A program made the position numbers and the translations under genes. Positions 24,050 to 37,479 of a stretch of 64,000 bases of DNA are shown here, in pieces (the stretch's first letter is position 1; every line of letters starts with the position of its first letter). The notes beneath the pieces were generated by a model. It had not been told where the DNA came from. It saw only the letters and a program-made list of their open reading frames with translations, and did not search any database. The stretch covers positions 21,991,079-22,055,078 of the forward strand of contig CM049307.1 of NCBI GenBank assembly GCA_026874595.1. The letters are read 5' to 3'. This stretch comes from Sipunculus nudus. Its lineage: Eukaryota; Annelida; Sipuncula; Golfingiida; Sipunculidae.

Positions 24050-25745
24050 CCGAAGATTTATAAGGAAGTATTCATAAATGTGGAGAAATGAAACGCTACT
24101 CTCTTCACTGTCTTCGGCAATATATTTGACACAACACTGAACACACCAACAAAGGTTACTTCAAGGAGTTGCTAGTTCTGATGACTGAGTGAATGAGCCC
24201 TCGAGTATGCATCTGAAAACCTGCGCTTGAAATACTTCTTATAACTCTAAGACGACGCAGAATGATTTACTGGACTGTATTAGAGACTACATTCAACAGA
24301 CTGTGGATAAACAACAGCCTGAGAGTCCTTACTTTGGCCAGTCTGCTGATGAAGTCACAGATGCATCTAACTGGGAACAACTAGAAATCGTTGTGCGCTA
24401 TGTCAAGCATTCCGTCCCTGGAGAAAAGCTGCTAGAGTATGATAAATGTGAGGATATCAGTGCAGGGTTCATTATCGAAACAGTTGATCAAGCAATTGAT
24501 GGTGCCGGGAATATGGCATAAAAAGAAAAAGGTGCTTCGAACCAGTTCAAAGTCAAAACTGGAAACAAAAAGGCGATTTACTTAAATTGTGCCTCTCATG
24601 AACTTGATTCGTGATTATCGAAGGCATTAAAAGTGCCAGAGATATACAAAATGACATGCAACATGCAGAGTCCAGGATTATTCTTCAATTTTTCGTGCAA
24701 ACGTCAGCGAAGACAGGAAGCTTCTATAGCTGATGTTGCGGCTCACAGAGCCACCTTAAAAAATATGGTGAAACCACTATGCGAACTCGCTGAGTGGAGA
24801 GACACACTGCCTTCGATGATCTGTCTAATTTATATGAATCAGTCCTGCAGTGCCTTGGAAAGATAACAATCAAAGAGGATCTGGAAAACGGGTTTCACCA
24901 GAAATCAGTGACGGAAGCTTCAGGCATTCGTGCAAAATCACAAGTTCTTTATTCATTGTGGCTTTCCAGAGTTGTTACAATGCATGTGGATTCACCAAAG
25001 GTCTGCCCAAACAGCCCCAAGGCTCATCCATTGAAATCATAAAGGCCTATAAATTGTGTCATCGATGACCAGTCAACGTCAAGAAATACGTGCGAAAGCA
25101 GAGAGAGAATTTGGTGGCATCTTCAGAAAGTGTCTGAGCATGACAGAGCTTGCAGGAACTGAATTACGTAGCCCAAGAACTACATCCCGTCAGGCCCTTA
25201 ACTAAAACATCACTACTACAGAAGACTACTCCCGGCGCACAGTATTTACTCCATTCCTGGGCAACCTCATTCAACAACAAGATTCGCGGGAAAGAAAAAA
25301 AAAAGATGCTGACAAGGCTGTTCTCTTGATTCCTAAGAATCTTCAAAACCTAGACTTTGATGTAGAAAAAGCCATCCTCCGATATTACCCTGATGACCTG
25401 CCAAGTCCATCTTCCTTCCATCAAGAAGTGAAACTCTGGCTACGCCACTGGACAACAGAACCAAATATACCGAGAACACTTTCATAGACTTTGAAGCGCA
25501 TCCAGTCTGACAAGATGTGTCACGTGTTTCCGAACGTCACCAGGATTTTAAGTATTCTTCTTAAGACTGCTGCTACCATTGCCAAAGCTGAGAGAGCTCA
25601 CTCTTCCCTTCGTGTTATCAAGACGGACTTTAGAAGCGTCATGTCCTAGGATCGTTTCAATGCGTGTTTGCTTTTATTTATTCACAGGGACATTCGACTG
25701 TACAACAAAAATATATTAGACATGTTTGCTTCCAAGTACCAACCA
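24050..25745 (+). pseudogene. Decayed hAT transposase (DUF4371/ZMYM-like type)
   Basis: Translated fragments in shifting frames give, in order: GYFKELLVLMTE near 24155; SADEVTDASNWEQL near 24345, the RNase H-like catalytic entry with its first acidic residue; EKLLEYDKCEDIS near 24423; MTCNMQSPGLFFNF near 24651; NLQNLDFDVEKAIL near 25340; and the C-terminal dimerisation region AERAHSSLRVIKTDFRS near 25585 followed by LLLFIHRDIRLYN. This is the layout of hAT transposases related to ZMYM6/THAP12-type domesticated proteins. Multiple stops and frameshifts make it non-functional. The C-terminal part is the most clearly recognisable. It could belong to an element ending at 26185. Confidence 0.8.
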
Positions 25746-26142
25746 ACCCTCCGAGTTGAAATTATTGTTCAACAATGTTCATGCAGAGTGGGTCCTTACC
25801 AATATTGTATTTGAAGGCATATAAAAATATTTTGTATTTTTTTCTAGTGTAATACGGTGACCTTTATCTCCTGGATATACCCGTACATTATTATTAACAT
25901 ACTTAGCTCATGGTAGAGGATTTCTGTACCCCATTTCTGATCAATCATGATTCACTCCTTGGGATTAACCTACCTTGTGATCAAACACAATTTGCTCTTT
26001 TTGATAAAACTTATTTTTTTAAATTTCCATGTTCACGTGATTGAATGTATATTTGGCTAAATCAACTCTGGTGGCTGATATAATAATTCGATTGTTTAGA
26101 TCCAGGATTTGGTTCTAAAATGCCCTTGTCGTGGCATGAAAG

Positions 26143-26185
26143 CTGCGTCCCTCCCCCCCTTCCAGAAACCCTGGATCCACCCCTG
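26143..26185 (-). repeat. Inverted hAT-like terminus matching the MITE at 22179
   Basis: AAACCCTGGATCCACCCCTG is the near-exact complement of the left end at 22179 (CAGGGGCGGATCCAGGATTT). Together the two would bracket the decayed hAT transposase in a ~4.0 kb element, but no target duplication supports that pairing (TCTCAATG on the left, ATATTTGT on the right). Confidence 0.5.
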
Positions 26186-27091
26186 ATATTTGTGTGCTTA
26201 CATAATTTTTTCATCACTGAAAGGATCTTTTCGTGAAAGTGACACCTTGCGGCTGAAGACTGTACTATTATTAGCTGCCTGCCTGGAAGGCCAACATCCC
26301 AGAATGATGAAAACTGTAAGAATCTTAGTCACTTAGTGGGAGATACTTTTGTCTCGAATCAGAATGAAACCATTAAAGAAAGCAGCTGTTTATAATTTGT
26401 TAAGGGCTGATATAAGAAAAAAACCTGCATGGTCATACATGAAAGTTACAAAAACTAATTTAATGTTCTTTGTAAATGTATTGAAAATTGAGCTTATATT
26501 ACGCTCATAACATTTATATGTTCGGAACATGCCATACTATGCTGCAATACCTAGTATTAAGGTACGGTCTTCTAGTGTACACCCTCAAACACAAAACAAT
26601 TATTCTTTCATACATGAAAGGAAGAACACAGCATGGAATAACACGCCCTTTGCTGTAGTGGGGATCGAATATATCTATGATAACAGTGTCTGCAGTTCGC
26701 CCTCTAAAGGGAAGGCACAAGGTGCCAGTAGTAGATCACTGGTGTCACCTTTTGCACTTATTAAGAACTAATATCATCAGTTCTCAGGTTGCATTTATAA
26801 TATAACCGTTAACGGTGCTACAAATTGACATTTGTCACGCAACTCTGTGGACATGCCACGGACATGCCCGTTTGATCTTGGACTGTCGGTCACGGTGAAA
26901 AATGTGTCCGGGGGGGGGGGGGGGGGGGGGGTTATTTACTAATTTCCAATTTTTCCCCAATACATCCTAAGGAAAATGACTGGTGCCTCAAAAAAGCCAT
27001 CTTTCAGGAATTTTGTGAACTAAGCAGGAACCAGCAGTATGGCAGCAGAAAACATTGGTGACAGAATCACTGCCAGCATATCATGTATCAA

Positions 27092-27160
<69 letters not shown>

Positions 27161-30100
27161 AATACAAAACGTATTGGGAAAGTCCTGGGGAGTCGATTGT
27201 CAGCGGTACAAAATACATAATTCTCATACTTTTTTTAACATTAACCCCTTCCGCTAAATTGTTCTGTTTATTTAGACTGTTCTCTCTCTCTCCCTCTCCC
27301 CCCCCCCCCCCCCCTCTCTCTCTCTTTTCGAATTAATGTATCAAATACAATTAATATATGATCCCTTCTATCCCGACTGTCTACACCTCACCCCGCTCTT
27401 AGGCCGCCAAGAGAATATTCCTATACAAATGGGCTTTTTATTTGACTCCCTTTGTTCATCCGCTTTTGTTGTATTAGTGAGACATCTTCGCTCTGCGAGG
27501 AGTCGTTTATTTTAATTGCCAGGTTATTTTAAATATCATGACGTAAATTGAAGTGAAACTATTAATCGATCATTCTGTGAATTTATTCCATTATGGCATT
27601 TAATCACTAATTTCTTAAGAATACAAATTATACACAGTGATTAATTTGTTTTCATACCTAGTGTTAATCATTAACCACTCCGGGAAGCCCTGCCGGTGTC
27701 GTTCACAACAAAACTTTTTCAAGATTACTGTATTAGAGTGATCCCTCGCGAGGTGTCAGCACTCATCAAGGCATGCATTGTGCGGATTTGTGCGGGTGTC
27801 TGTGTTTGTGCTTTCCTTCATTTGACCAAAAGAACCGCGATGAGACCACCCTTTTTCTGATTCTGCAGGCCCTGACAAAAATTCGGTGTCTTGTTTTGTG
27901 CCCAGTACTGGAGTTTCCCTCTAGTTGAGCGGGCTGTATACGACAAGGGCCTTCATTCGGTGGGAAATAAATTCTGTAAATTTAATTGTAGGGCCTATCT
28001 GTAACGGTAAATATCATGGGTGTATATCTGGGGTAATATAACTTGTAAGCACAAATAAACAATATGAATATATTGATGGGGTTGCAGAACCCTAACCTGA
28101 TTTTACCATATGGCCCTGTTGTTCAGTTATACTAGAAGTAATCATGTAAAGCGAGAAGTTTACAGCGGGTCCTTTGGACAATAAGTACAGCTCTACTTAT
28201 TAACCCCTGCAGCCCAGACCCGGCCGCTTTTGCGTTCCAATAACCTAGCTGAACTGTGCAGTATGTCAATGCCCTAGGTATAACAGTCCGGTCTAATCCT
28301 TACCTGACGTCATCTAATCTTGTGATTTGACAGAATGCGGGAGGTATAATGAAGTGAGAATCGTCCATGTAGTGGGAACGCAGAGGGAGCAAAAGTCGAC
28401 CTCTCATTTAATTAGAGTACATACATTGTAGAAACTTCTGCAGGTAAAAACCTCTTGGTGTCTTTGACGTTTTTGACATAAGTGAGAGTTGCGTCAACTT
28501 CTTACTCTCAAGTTGCCACAGCACCATACATTTCGTTGCCAGCAAGTCTAGGGTAACGTGTTTCATCAGTTTATAATGCTTTCATTGTACCTCAAATATA
28601 TATGACACCATTGAACATTACAGATTCGAGCAATTTCAGAGTTGGTACTTTGAAAGAGAGACATAGGGTTGAACATGTCAAGGGGTTTAAATTCATCAGG
28701 GCTCATATACCGAAGCACGTCCCAGGGGCGAATCTAATGAGACCCTGGCTAGTCTTTAATCAACAGGTGCTTGTTCCACCTATAATGCCAAACACAGCAC
28801 GAACCCTGGATAGGAGAGACACTACGGTCTTAATAATCACCAGTCGGGAAGTTTTTTGGGTTTTATAACGTGCCTTGAGGAAAACCATGTGCGTTACGAA
28901 CAGTAAGGGAGCCGGCGCGAGTTGTCCGTAGGCATGTCTCGCTTCTGCTGGTCGCAGGCTTCGCTGATCTCGCCGTATCTCTCCGCGTGTAATTGGGTTT
29001 GCCCACGCTTTCTTGCACAAGAGGAAGAAATATTGATTGTGAACCTCTGACATTTACCGACGTCGCTTGCTTGATCCACTTCTATGGAAGATTAAAATAG
29101 CTGGCGTCTCCAGCGTGCCCAGGAGAATGCGGTTCCTCGCGCCTCGCTCTCCATGGGGTCTGGCATTCCAGGGTTGGGCATCGCAGCGACATGATGCTAG
29201 AACGTAACACGCGTTAACCAGCCCTGACACGCTGGACGCAGCACAGACAGATTTACTTACGTGACGGAATTTTTTTTCCTCAGAGGGAAGCCTCAACAGT
29301 ACCATGACGTCTATTAACCGCCCTTTCCACTTTCCAATAAACGTCAGCCAATTTAACATGCGCTACACCACTCCACCCACATGTTTGTTATCTTTCATTT
29401 CTACTTAAAAAAGAAACACTCGAATTGATCCTGGTGACACCGCGGTTTATTTGCTCACTAGTACTGGACCTATAAAACGATCATGGCTAAAAAATAGAAA
29501 ATTTTGATTTTAGACATCAGCCGATTACACTTGATCCCATTATTCTAACCTATGTTGTAGGACTACAGACACGGATACTGCGTTTATCATCATTCGGAGA
29601 TGGAAATTTTTTTAAAATATATAAACTGTTGTACATATAAGATTCAGATATATATATAGAGAGACTCAAATAAAGAGCAATATAAAGAATCTTAGTCACA
29701 TAAAACAAAATAGGTTAGTATTTAATAACAGATCAGTTTAACATTTCGTTAATACCATATTGCCTATATGGAATATAATCTAAAGGATCGTCCTGTTATT
29801 AATATATATTGAGGAAAGAGAAAACACTTCATAAGTCAAATTTTAGTTTGAATTAAAGAGTTTAGCAAAAATAATGTAAGCTCTATACTATTTTTTTATG
29901 AATATCAATGAGCCTACTGACATTATAGCATTGATTTTACAACTTTTAACGGGAGTGCCAACCATCCGACATGCATGTACCTCCATGAATATACCTGTAT
30001 GTATCCGTGAAATTCTTATGCAGAGCTCCAAATTTATGCCAGACAAGGAAATATATGCTGGTATAGTTTTAATCGAATCGAACCTCTTCCAGTTGGAAAT

Positions 30101-30384
30101 TGTGTAGATGGCCGGGCCTACTTGTCTCATTTGTTAAAATTTGAAATCAAATTTGTTAAACATCAAGGAAACATCTTCTGTTTATATTTCACAAGCGTAT
30201 GTGCTTACAAAATATTACTTATTTCGAGATGTCTGTCCTAACCATAAACACCCATGTTGATGTTATTTGCCTTGAAACAATTCTGATCCAACATATTTAA
30301 AGGTGGAGTACATTACCCTCGTCACTATACATTGGACCTACACCGCTGGTTTGTGTATATAGATGTCGCAGTTTATGTGGGGGT
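26186..30384. other. Non-coding interval with simple repeats
   Basis: No gene is recognised. Contents include a ~20 bp G-tract near 26911, a TA microsatellite at 27096-27157, CT and C tracts near 27283-27325, and a comparatively GC/CpG-rich patch at about 28870-29360 that carries only short frames without family resemblance. Confidence 0.45.
27096..27157. repeat. (TA)n microsatellite
   Basis: About 31 uninterrupted TA dinucleotides. Confidence 0.97.
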
Positions 30385-30450
30385 CAAATTGTGACGCCAA
30401 TGAACCCTAACAGCAAAGTTGTACTTTTGCGAGTCAGAGTCTGCACAGTG
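30385..30450 (+). repeat. Diverged direct repeat, copy 1
   Basis: GTGACGCCAATGAACCCTA and the following bases to CTGCACAGT match 31247-31312, which has an ~8 bp insertion and several substitutions. This is an old local duplication with no coding content. Confidence 0.6.
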
Positions 30451-31001
30451 AGCACGCAATGTGAGCCCCCCTAATCTAAATTCCTTTATCATGCATTTAA
30501 TTCTCGTGTGAGCGGCCCTTAATGAATTTGACTACAGACATATAAAATTGTTATTCTATTTCAGGATATGTTACTGAAGACTCAGTTTTAAAGAGATGGG
30601 GCCTAGTAAAAGCCTTTGGGTCTGCATGGGATAATTCCTGTCTTGCCGGACCACATTGCCCTAAATACAAGGCGTTAAAAATATGAGGTCTAGTAAAATC
30701 CTTTGGGTCTGGTATATTTTCTGTTTTGTAGAATCCCACTGTCCGGTAGAAACTATTGCCAGTTTCGAGCCCTGATTTTACATGTTGATTTTGCGTTCGG
30801 TTTATCCTTGGTGGATTATATATTCAATGTTCAGGTTTTATTCTTATGAGACACGCACGCACAGCTTGAATCATTTTCTTTAAAGTTGTTATTCACCTAC
30901 ACTTACTGTAGAACTTATGTGCTTCCTCCCCGTATACATATTAATGAAATGTAGATAATTGCTTTTCATGAAATTAAAGTTCTTATATACCACTTACCTA
31001 C

Positions 31002-31312
31002 ACAGTGTTATCTTACGGCGGGCTCATATATATGATATGTGCTTCTAGTTTTTTTAACCGCCGCCCCCCCCCCCAACCTGGAAAAAAAAATCTTGGATCC
31101 GCCCTTGCTTCGTGTACAATTGTTCTCTGTACAGGTGTGTACGGATATATTTATATACCTGTTAATATAGGTCAATCACGACTGTTTACGAACGTCATTC
31201 AAGACAAGATAACCAATCCATGCATGGTTATTATCATTGTCAGATTGTGACGCCAATAAACCCTATAGTTATAACAGCTAAGTCGTGCTTTTGCGATTCC
31301 GAGTCTTCACAG
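31002..31312 (+). repeat. Duplicated segment, upstream copy
   Basis: Positions 31002-31242 match 32444-32673 in direct orientation, including CGGCGGGCTCATATATATGA, a C-tract, TTGGATCCGCCCTTGCTTCG and GTACAGGTGTGTACGG. Positions 31247-31312 match 30391-30450. The GGATCCGCCC portion resembles the terminus of the MITE at 22179, so a MITE remnant is embedded in the duplication. Confidence 0.75.
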
Positions 31313-32443
31313 TTTGAGTATCCTCTTGGTCGGTCTCATCCAGATCACGTTCGATCTTTTCCAGGAAAGTTCTTACAATGCCTCGGTGAGGGATGTATGA
31401 CTTTGATTATTTACAAGCTGTTAGTAAAAAAAAAAGCGATGTTGACAAACGAAAACACATGTAATCTAAGGTAGTTGTTTGTATATGTGCGGCAGTTGAA
31501 CGGTCACGAGTTGAAAAAACGCCAATTGCAAAACTGGTTCGTCTGTCTTGTCGCCAGATATGGTTGTTTAATGTGATTATTTGCATGGCGGGTACCCCAC
31601 GTTATAAAACGTAGATACAAACAAAACAAACATCCCGGATACGAAGGGACAGGCATTTGCTGGTGTATTTCTATTTATAAACAGTTCAAGAAGTAATATC
31701 ATTAGTTAATAGACGTCAGATATTCAGGTCCTGAATAGGCCCTTAAAAGTAAACAAAGGTGCAAAGTCACATGCCCTGCACGTGAGACGTTCGCTTTCAT
31801 CCCCTTTGTCTTGCTATCACAATGAAGCCCATTAGGATGACGTTAGCAGTCAATAAGTTTAATTAAAGAAAGCTCACAGTACACTGTAACCTTATATGCA
31901 GAGATATATGCCGGTCTAGAATCATGTCTCAGTGGAACAAAATGTTAAACAACAGAAAATAACTTTAAGTCACTTCAATTTACATATGTCTATATATCAC
32001 ATCTAAATATTTTTTTTCTAGGAGGGATTGCCCACACACACTAACAGACTTTGGCATCTATTAATACATATGCTATACAATATTTCACAGGTTATGCGAA
32101 TACCAAAGGTAAGGTGACAAATACGTCAGTAGATTACGCCTGTCCTGCATCTGACGCAGGACTTATCCATAATCCAGTCTGGGGGGGGGGGGGGGCGGAC
32201 TTTCCCGGCTATCAACCACTAATTTTTATCAAAATAAACTGGTCGGTTATCCAAACGAATTTGCTCAAAATTTCCCAAATAACACTATTAAACATCATAT
32301 GATTTTTATCAGATGATTAATTTGATGTTTAATCTCTGATTTTGAGCCCCCGGTATCAGGCTATAGTTCGAAATGGCTAACCTAATAGCGAACATACTAT
32401 CCTTCATTTCACTCAATTTTCATTATATACGAAATAACTAAAA

Positions 32444-32673
32444 ACAGTGTTATTTTACGGCGGGCTCATATATATGATATGTGCCTCAAGTTTTTAACCC
32501 CCCCCCCCCCTGGAAAAAAGTCTTGGATCCGCCCTTGCTTCGCGTACAATCCTCCTCTGTACAGGTGTGTACGGAAATATTTGTATACCTGTATATACAA
32601 GTTAATCACAACTGTTTTACGCACGTCATTCAAGACAAGTTAATTATTCCATGCATGGTTATAATCATTGTCA
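32444..32673 (+). repeat. Duplicated segment, downstream copy
   Basis: Second copy of the 31002-31242 segment, about 1.44 kb downstream, roughly 85-90% similar by eye with length differences in the C-tract. The intervening 1.2 kb holds no recognised gene, and includes a G-tract near 32179-32195. Confidence 0.75.
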
Positions 32674-33665
32674 CGTCAAACACGGAGAACTTACGTTCAT
32701 TTCAAAGAAATAATATATAAAATTTCTAGTTCGTAGTATATTACGTAGATTGTATGATATTAACGAGTGTCCTCGATCCAGCTATTTTTAAAACTGTAGA
32801 TATATATTTTATACATAGATTGTTCAATTAATTATAATGTCTAATGCTATAGGGACCATACATGGAACTTATGGTTGCGTTTGGTATTATCTGTAAAGGA
32901 GGAAAGCGGAGGAACCGCAGAAAACCACCTACCTCATGTGCCCCAGGGTCCAGTTATTTTAATAAGACTTCAGTGGGGATATCAAACAAACATAAAACAG
33001 CATGCAGCTTCTTATTTCACAAAGCTGTCATGGATCAGGCTTCACGCATTACGATGCAATTATTTTGGAATCGATATTATAAATGACAGTTGAGGCACTC
33101 AACCCCCTCCTCTGTGGTCACGCCCCGGAAACGCCCGCTTTTGTTCATGGATTGTCGGATACGATACCAATTAAAAGTGCCCTAAAAGGGGTGATTTTTT
33201 TCACATTTTTATTTCACATTCACACAAATTTGACATTATATCGCAATACATCAAAAACTCAGCATAGTGTATCAGCAGGTAAACCTGTAGCGCCATCTAT
33301 AGGATATTTGGAATGAAATTGGTTCCTCATGATTTTGGTGTAAAATAATCAACAGGTAATATGATTGCATGTTTTCAGGAGGTAACGCCCGACATTGAAC
33401 ACGTCATACCAGCTAATATGCTCAGCGCGGCATTAATAAGGTTCAAGGTAATCGTGAATAAGAACAATACAGCTCCTCGTGATATTTCTACAGGCATTAT
33501 TAAAACATGATGCCGACTGCAGTTTTTTTGTGCTTTTAAACTTATTTATTCATATGGAACGTGACGTGATGGTTATGTTGATAATGGACAGGGAAGGGTC
33601 TAGGTCACGGTAAGTTAAGTGAGTTTCTTTTATGTGTATCTCAGATCTGCTAATGTTACGCCTAA
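32674..33665. other. Non-coding interval
   Basis: Sequence without recognised genes or repeats; only short frames with no family resemblance. Confidence 0.4.
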
Positions 33666-34652
33666 ACTTTAATTCATTTAGTGTCTATCATATTTTTATA
33701 CACGGTTAATTTAGTTTCTTTCTTACTTTTTATATATGGTTAATTTAGTTTCTATCTTATTTTTTATATTCGGTTAATTTAGTTTCTGTCTTATTTTTTA
33801 AGATATTCGGTTAGTTTAGTTGCTATCATATTTGCTGATACATGGTCAATTTAGGTCAATTTAATCATATTTGTTGATATATATGGTTAATTAAGTTCCT
33901 ATCATATTCGTTGATATACGGTTAATTTCGTTTCTATCATATTTGTTGATATATGGTTTAATTCGTTTCTATCATATTTGTTTGTATACGATTAATTTAG
34001 TTTCTATCATATTTGGTGATATACGTTAATTTAGTTTCTATCAAATTTTTATATACGTTAATTTAGTTTCTTTTATATTTGTCGTTATACGATTAATTTA
34101 GTTTCTATCATATTTGTTGATATACGGTAAAATTTGTTTCTATCATATTTGATGATATACGGTTAATTTAGTTTCTGGCATATTTGGTGATATACGTTAA
34201 TTTAGTTTCTATCATATTTTTATATACGTTAATTTAGTTTCTTTTATATTTGTCGTTATACGATTATTTTAGTTTCTTTCATATTTGTTGATATACGGTA
34301 AAATTTGTTTCTATCATATTTGATGATATACGGTTAATTTAGTTTCTGTCATATTTGGTGATATACGTTTATTTAGTTTCTATCATATTTTTATATACGT
34401 TAATTTAGTTTCTTTTATATTTGTCGTTATACGGTTAATTTAGTTTCTATCATATTTGTTGATATACGGTAAAATTTGTTTCTATCATATTTGTTGATAT
34501 ACGGTTAATTTAGTTTCTAGCATATTTGTTGATATACGGTTATTATAGTTTCTATCATATTTGTTGATATACGGTTAATTTAAATTCTATAATATTTATT
34601 GATATACGGTTAATTTAGTGTCTATCATATTTGTTGATATGCGGTTAATACG
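33666..34652 (+). repeat. 35 bp AT-rich minisatellite with 171 bp higher-order units
   Basis: About 28 copies of a unit containing GGTTAATTTAGTTTCTATCA followed by TATTTGTTGATATAC. A variant block with ATATACGTTAATTTAG recurs at 34051, 34222 and 34393, giving exactly 171 bp spacing, so groups of about five units were amplified together. Confidence 0.9.
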
Positions 34653-35645
34653 GCTGTTGACCATTGATAACAAACCCGCCTGCCCTTATCAGCGTGATAA
34701 CGACACCCTAACGGATCAATGCTGACACCCTGGCAGGTCCAGCATCATCTACTGACCGGCTGGTCTTGTCCATTGATTGCCTAATGGTCAATAACCCAGA
34801 TTGGCACCATTGTCAGCAATACCTTTTTTTTTAACAATTTGTCGGGGAAATCTGTTGTTCATGCGGTCTTTTATAGACCTGGCCCTTGAACATTGGTGGT
34901 TCGAGATTGATTAAAATCGATAAAAACAATTTACATGTCATATGGCTTGAGTGACAGGAGATAAATACATCCCAAGGATTTTAGAAGACTTATTGAACAT
35001 GTTAATGTGCTAATCTAGGCAGTGCCCATGCAGGGCATGCGGTTAGGACTGCAACGTTTCCAATATTATTTATTATATATCTCAAGTATTCCTCTATGTA
35101 GGTTTTGGTTTAGCCTAGCCCCCCCGTCCGTCTTCCCCATACACGCTATACGTCGTGAGGATAACTGCGCCGCATATGTTGGTTTGGTTGAAGTGCGGAT
35201 CCCCATTATCAGTTGCAAGCCTCAATGCAACTATATTATTAGTTTTTTGCAAACATTTCTTTTTATTCGAATTCTTGGTCTAGATTTTTTCAGTCAGTGA
35301 ATGTCTCGCTGTCTACTTATTAAGGGGTAAGGGGACCCTTTAATCGATCTTTTTTTAAAAAAAGGGGCCGGATGGGAGAAAAGGGGTGGTGTTTTGGGGT
35401 GTGTTTGTGTGTGTGTGTGCGGGGGGGGGGGATGTTCCCATGCATGACAAGGCCATAAAACGGGAGAGGGTACCGTAACGAGAGATATTTCAATCCCAAA
35501 ATGTAGAAATTTTTGACAATTTAGGGTTCAATGGGGCAATTTAGGGATAGTAAAAAGGCATTCTTATCTTATTAAGCCTGTATTACTAGACTTTATCATG
35601 ACGCGAAATCTGGCTCTGAACAGGAACGTCACCAGATTATCCTTC
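34653..35645. other. Non-coding interval
   Basis: Starts with a compositionally balanced stretch (34653-34830), then a G-tract and GT repeat near 35403-35431. No gene is recognised. The sequence up to 35645 is the pre-insertion flank of the LINE. Confidence 0.4.
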
Positions 35646-35658
35646 AAAGACTATCCGT
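35646..35658 (+). repeat. LINE target-site duplication, 5' copy
   Basis: AAAGACTATCCGT, repeated exactly at 38873-38885 after the LINE 3' end. Confidence 0.75.
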
Positions 35659-35680
35659 ACAAGATCAGAATTATATAAAA

Positions 35681-37200
35681 ATGATTAAACAAAGCATAGA
35701 AAACACAGTAAAAGATAATGAAGGATCAGACCCGGCACTTCTCTTGGACACTATAAAAATGTCAATCAAAGGTTCAACAATCAGTTACTCTTCATATGTT
35801 AAAAAGAAAAAGAAATGTAAAATAGCTGCATTGGAAAAAGAAATTAATAGATTGCAAAATTTGAATAACTCAAACATAAATTTAAATAATTTAGAATCTG
35901 CAAAATGTGAATTAGAAAAAATGATGGAAGAAAAAAACTAAAGGAGCAATTTTAAGAAGTAAAATAAGATGGTATGAGGAAGGAGAAAAGCCAACTAAAT
36001 ATTTTCTTAAATCTAGAGAAACTCAACTTTAACAGAAAAATTATAAATAAGTTATATATAAATGATAAAGAAGTTTTTGATCCAAAAGAAATCTTAATAG
36101 CTGAAAAAAATTCTACAGTCAGCTCTATACTTCTGCTAATAATAACGCCAATGTTTTAAATACCTTCTTTTCAAAATATATGGACAAAATGCCAAAGATC
36201 AACAATGAAACAACTGAAGAACTTGTAGAGCAAAAACTATCTAATAGCTTAAAAAACATGAAAAATGGTAAATCCCCAGGCAGTGATGGATTAACAGAAG
36301 AATTTTTATAATTTTTTTTGGAATGATTAAAAAAGTATTTTATAAAGGCTATGCAATATTCATTTAAAGTAGGACAATTTTCAATTACACAAAGACAAGG
36401 AATTATAAGCTTGCTACCAAAAAAAGGCAAAGATCTAACATATATAAAAAACTGGAGACCATTAACTTTGTTAAATACAGACTATAAAATTATTACTAAA
36501 AGTTTAGCTAACAGGATAAAAAAGAAATTACCAGATTTAATTCATGAAAACGAGACAGGTTTTATGAAGAATAGACACATTGGTGAAAATATAAATAAGA
36601 TTATAAGTTTCATAAAGATATGCGGATCATTATAAATTAAATACAATGTTAATGGCTATAGATTTTGAAAAAAGCATTCGATTATTTAGAGTGGGATTAC
36701 ATTTATAATACATTAAAGTTCATGATTTTTTATTCTAATATGATATCTATGATAAAAACAGTCAATAGAAACATATCCAGCTGTGGGATAAACAATGGAT
36801 GGACCTCGCCTTTTTTTCAGTTACCAGAAGTGTTAGACAAGGATGCCCATTATCACTATATCTGTTTATTTTAGGCACAGATCTATTAGGCACAATATCG
36901 GAAAAACATATAAAAGGAATAATTATTGATGGTGAAGAGACAAAAATAATACAGTATGCAGACGATACAACTTTACTTCTAAATGATTATAATAGTATAG
37001 AGAGGACATTACAATTGTTTGAGCAGTTCAGGTTTATTTCAGGTTTAAAGATATATAAAGAAAAGACGGTTATAATGCCTCTAAGAAAGGATAATCATGC
37101 AGCAAAAAACACAATAAAGAACTTGAGTGTTACATATTCTGAAACCAACATTACATTGCCAGGAGTAACATAGTTCACGAAAATTTTAAATCAGTTGGTG
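35681..37200 (+). pseudogene. LINE reverse transcriptase, disrupted
   Basis: In several frames the segment encodes a charged pre-RT region (35681-35941), then GKSPGSDGLTEEF near 36266, KNWRPLTLLNTDYKIITK near 36449, RQGCPLSLYLFILGTDLL near 36833 and the catalytic QYADDTTLLLND at about 36952-36987, with the YADD box at 36955-36966. Downstream, SGLKIYKEKT matches the usual post-catalytic helix. In-frame stops and frameshifts near 35941, 36308, 36635 and 37171 inactivate it. The endonuclease that normally precedes these motifs is missing. Confidence 0.85.
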
Positions 37201-37479
37201 ATAAAATAAATAATATACTGTCTATATGGAATGCTAGAAAATTAACCCCAATTGGAAAAATAAATTTACTTAAAACCTGTGTACTCTCACAGTTAATATA
37301 TCACTTGTCCGTTTTACCCACTCCTCGCAAAGCTTTTATGAAACAAATTGAAACTCGTATATATAAATTCATATGGGGTAAACGCTCAGACATAATAAAA
37401 AGACAAACTTTAATTGCATCTGTAGAAAAGGGGGGCTTAAACATGTTTCATATTTCCTAAAAAAAAATGCAGCATTAAA

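Noticed and set aside
28602-29359. Possible host gene in a GC-richer patch
   Set aside because: Several overlapping short frames on both strands, none with family resemblance or convincing splice sites.
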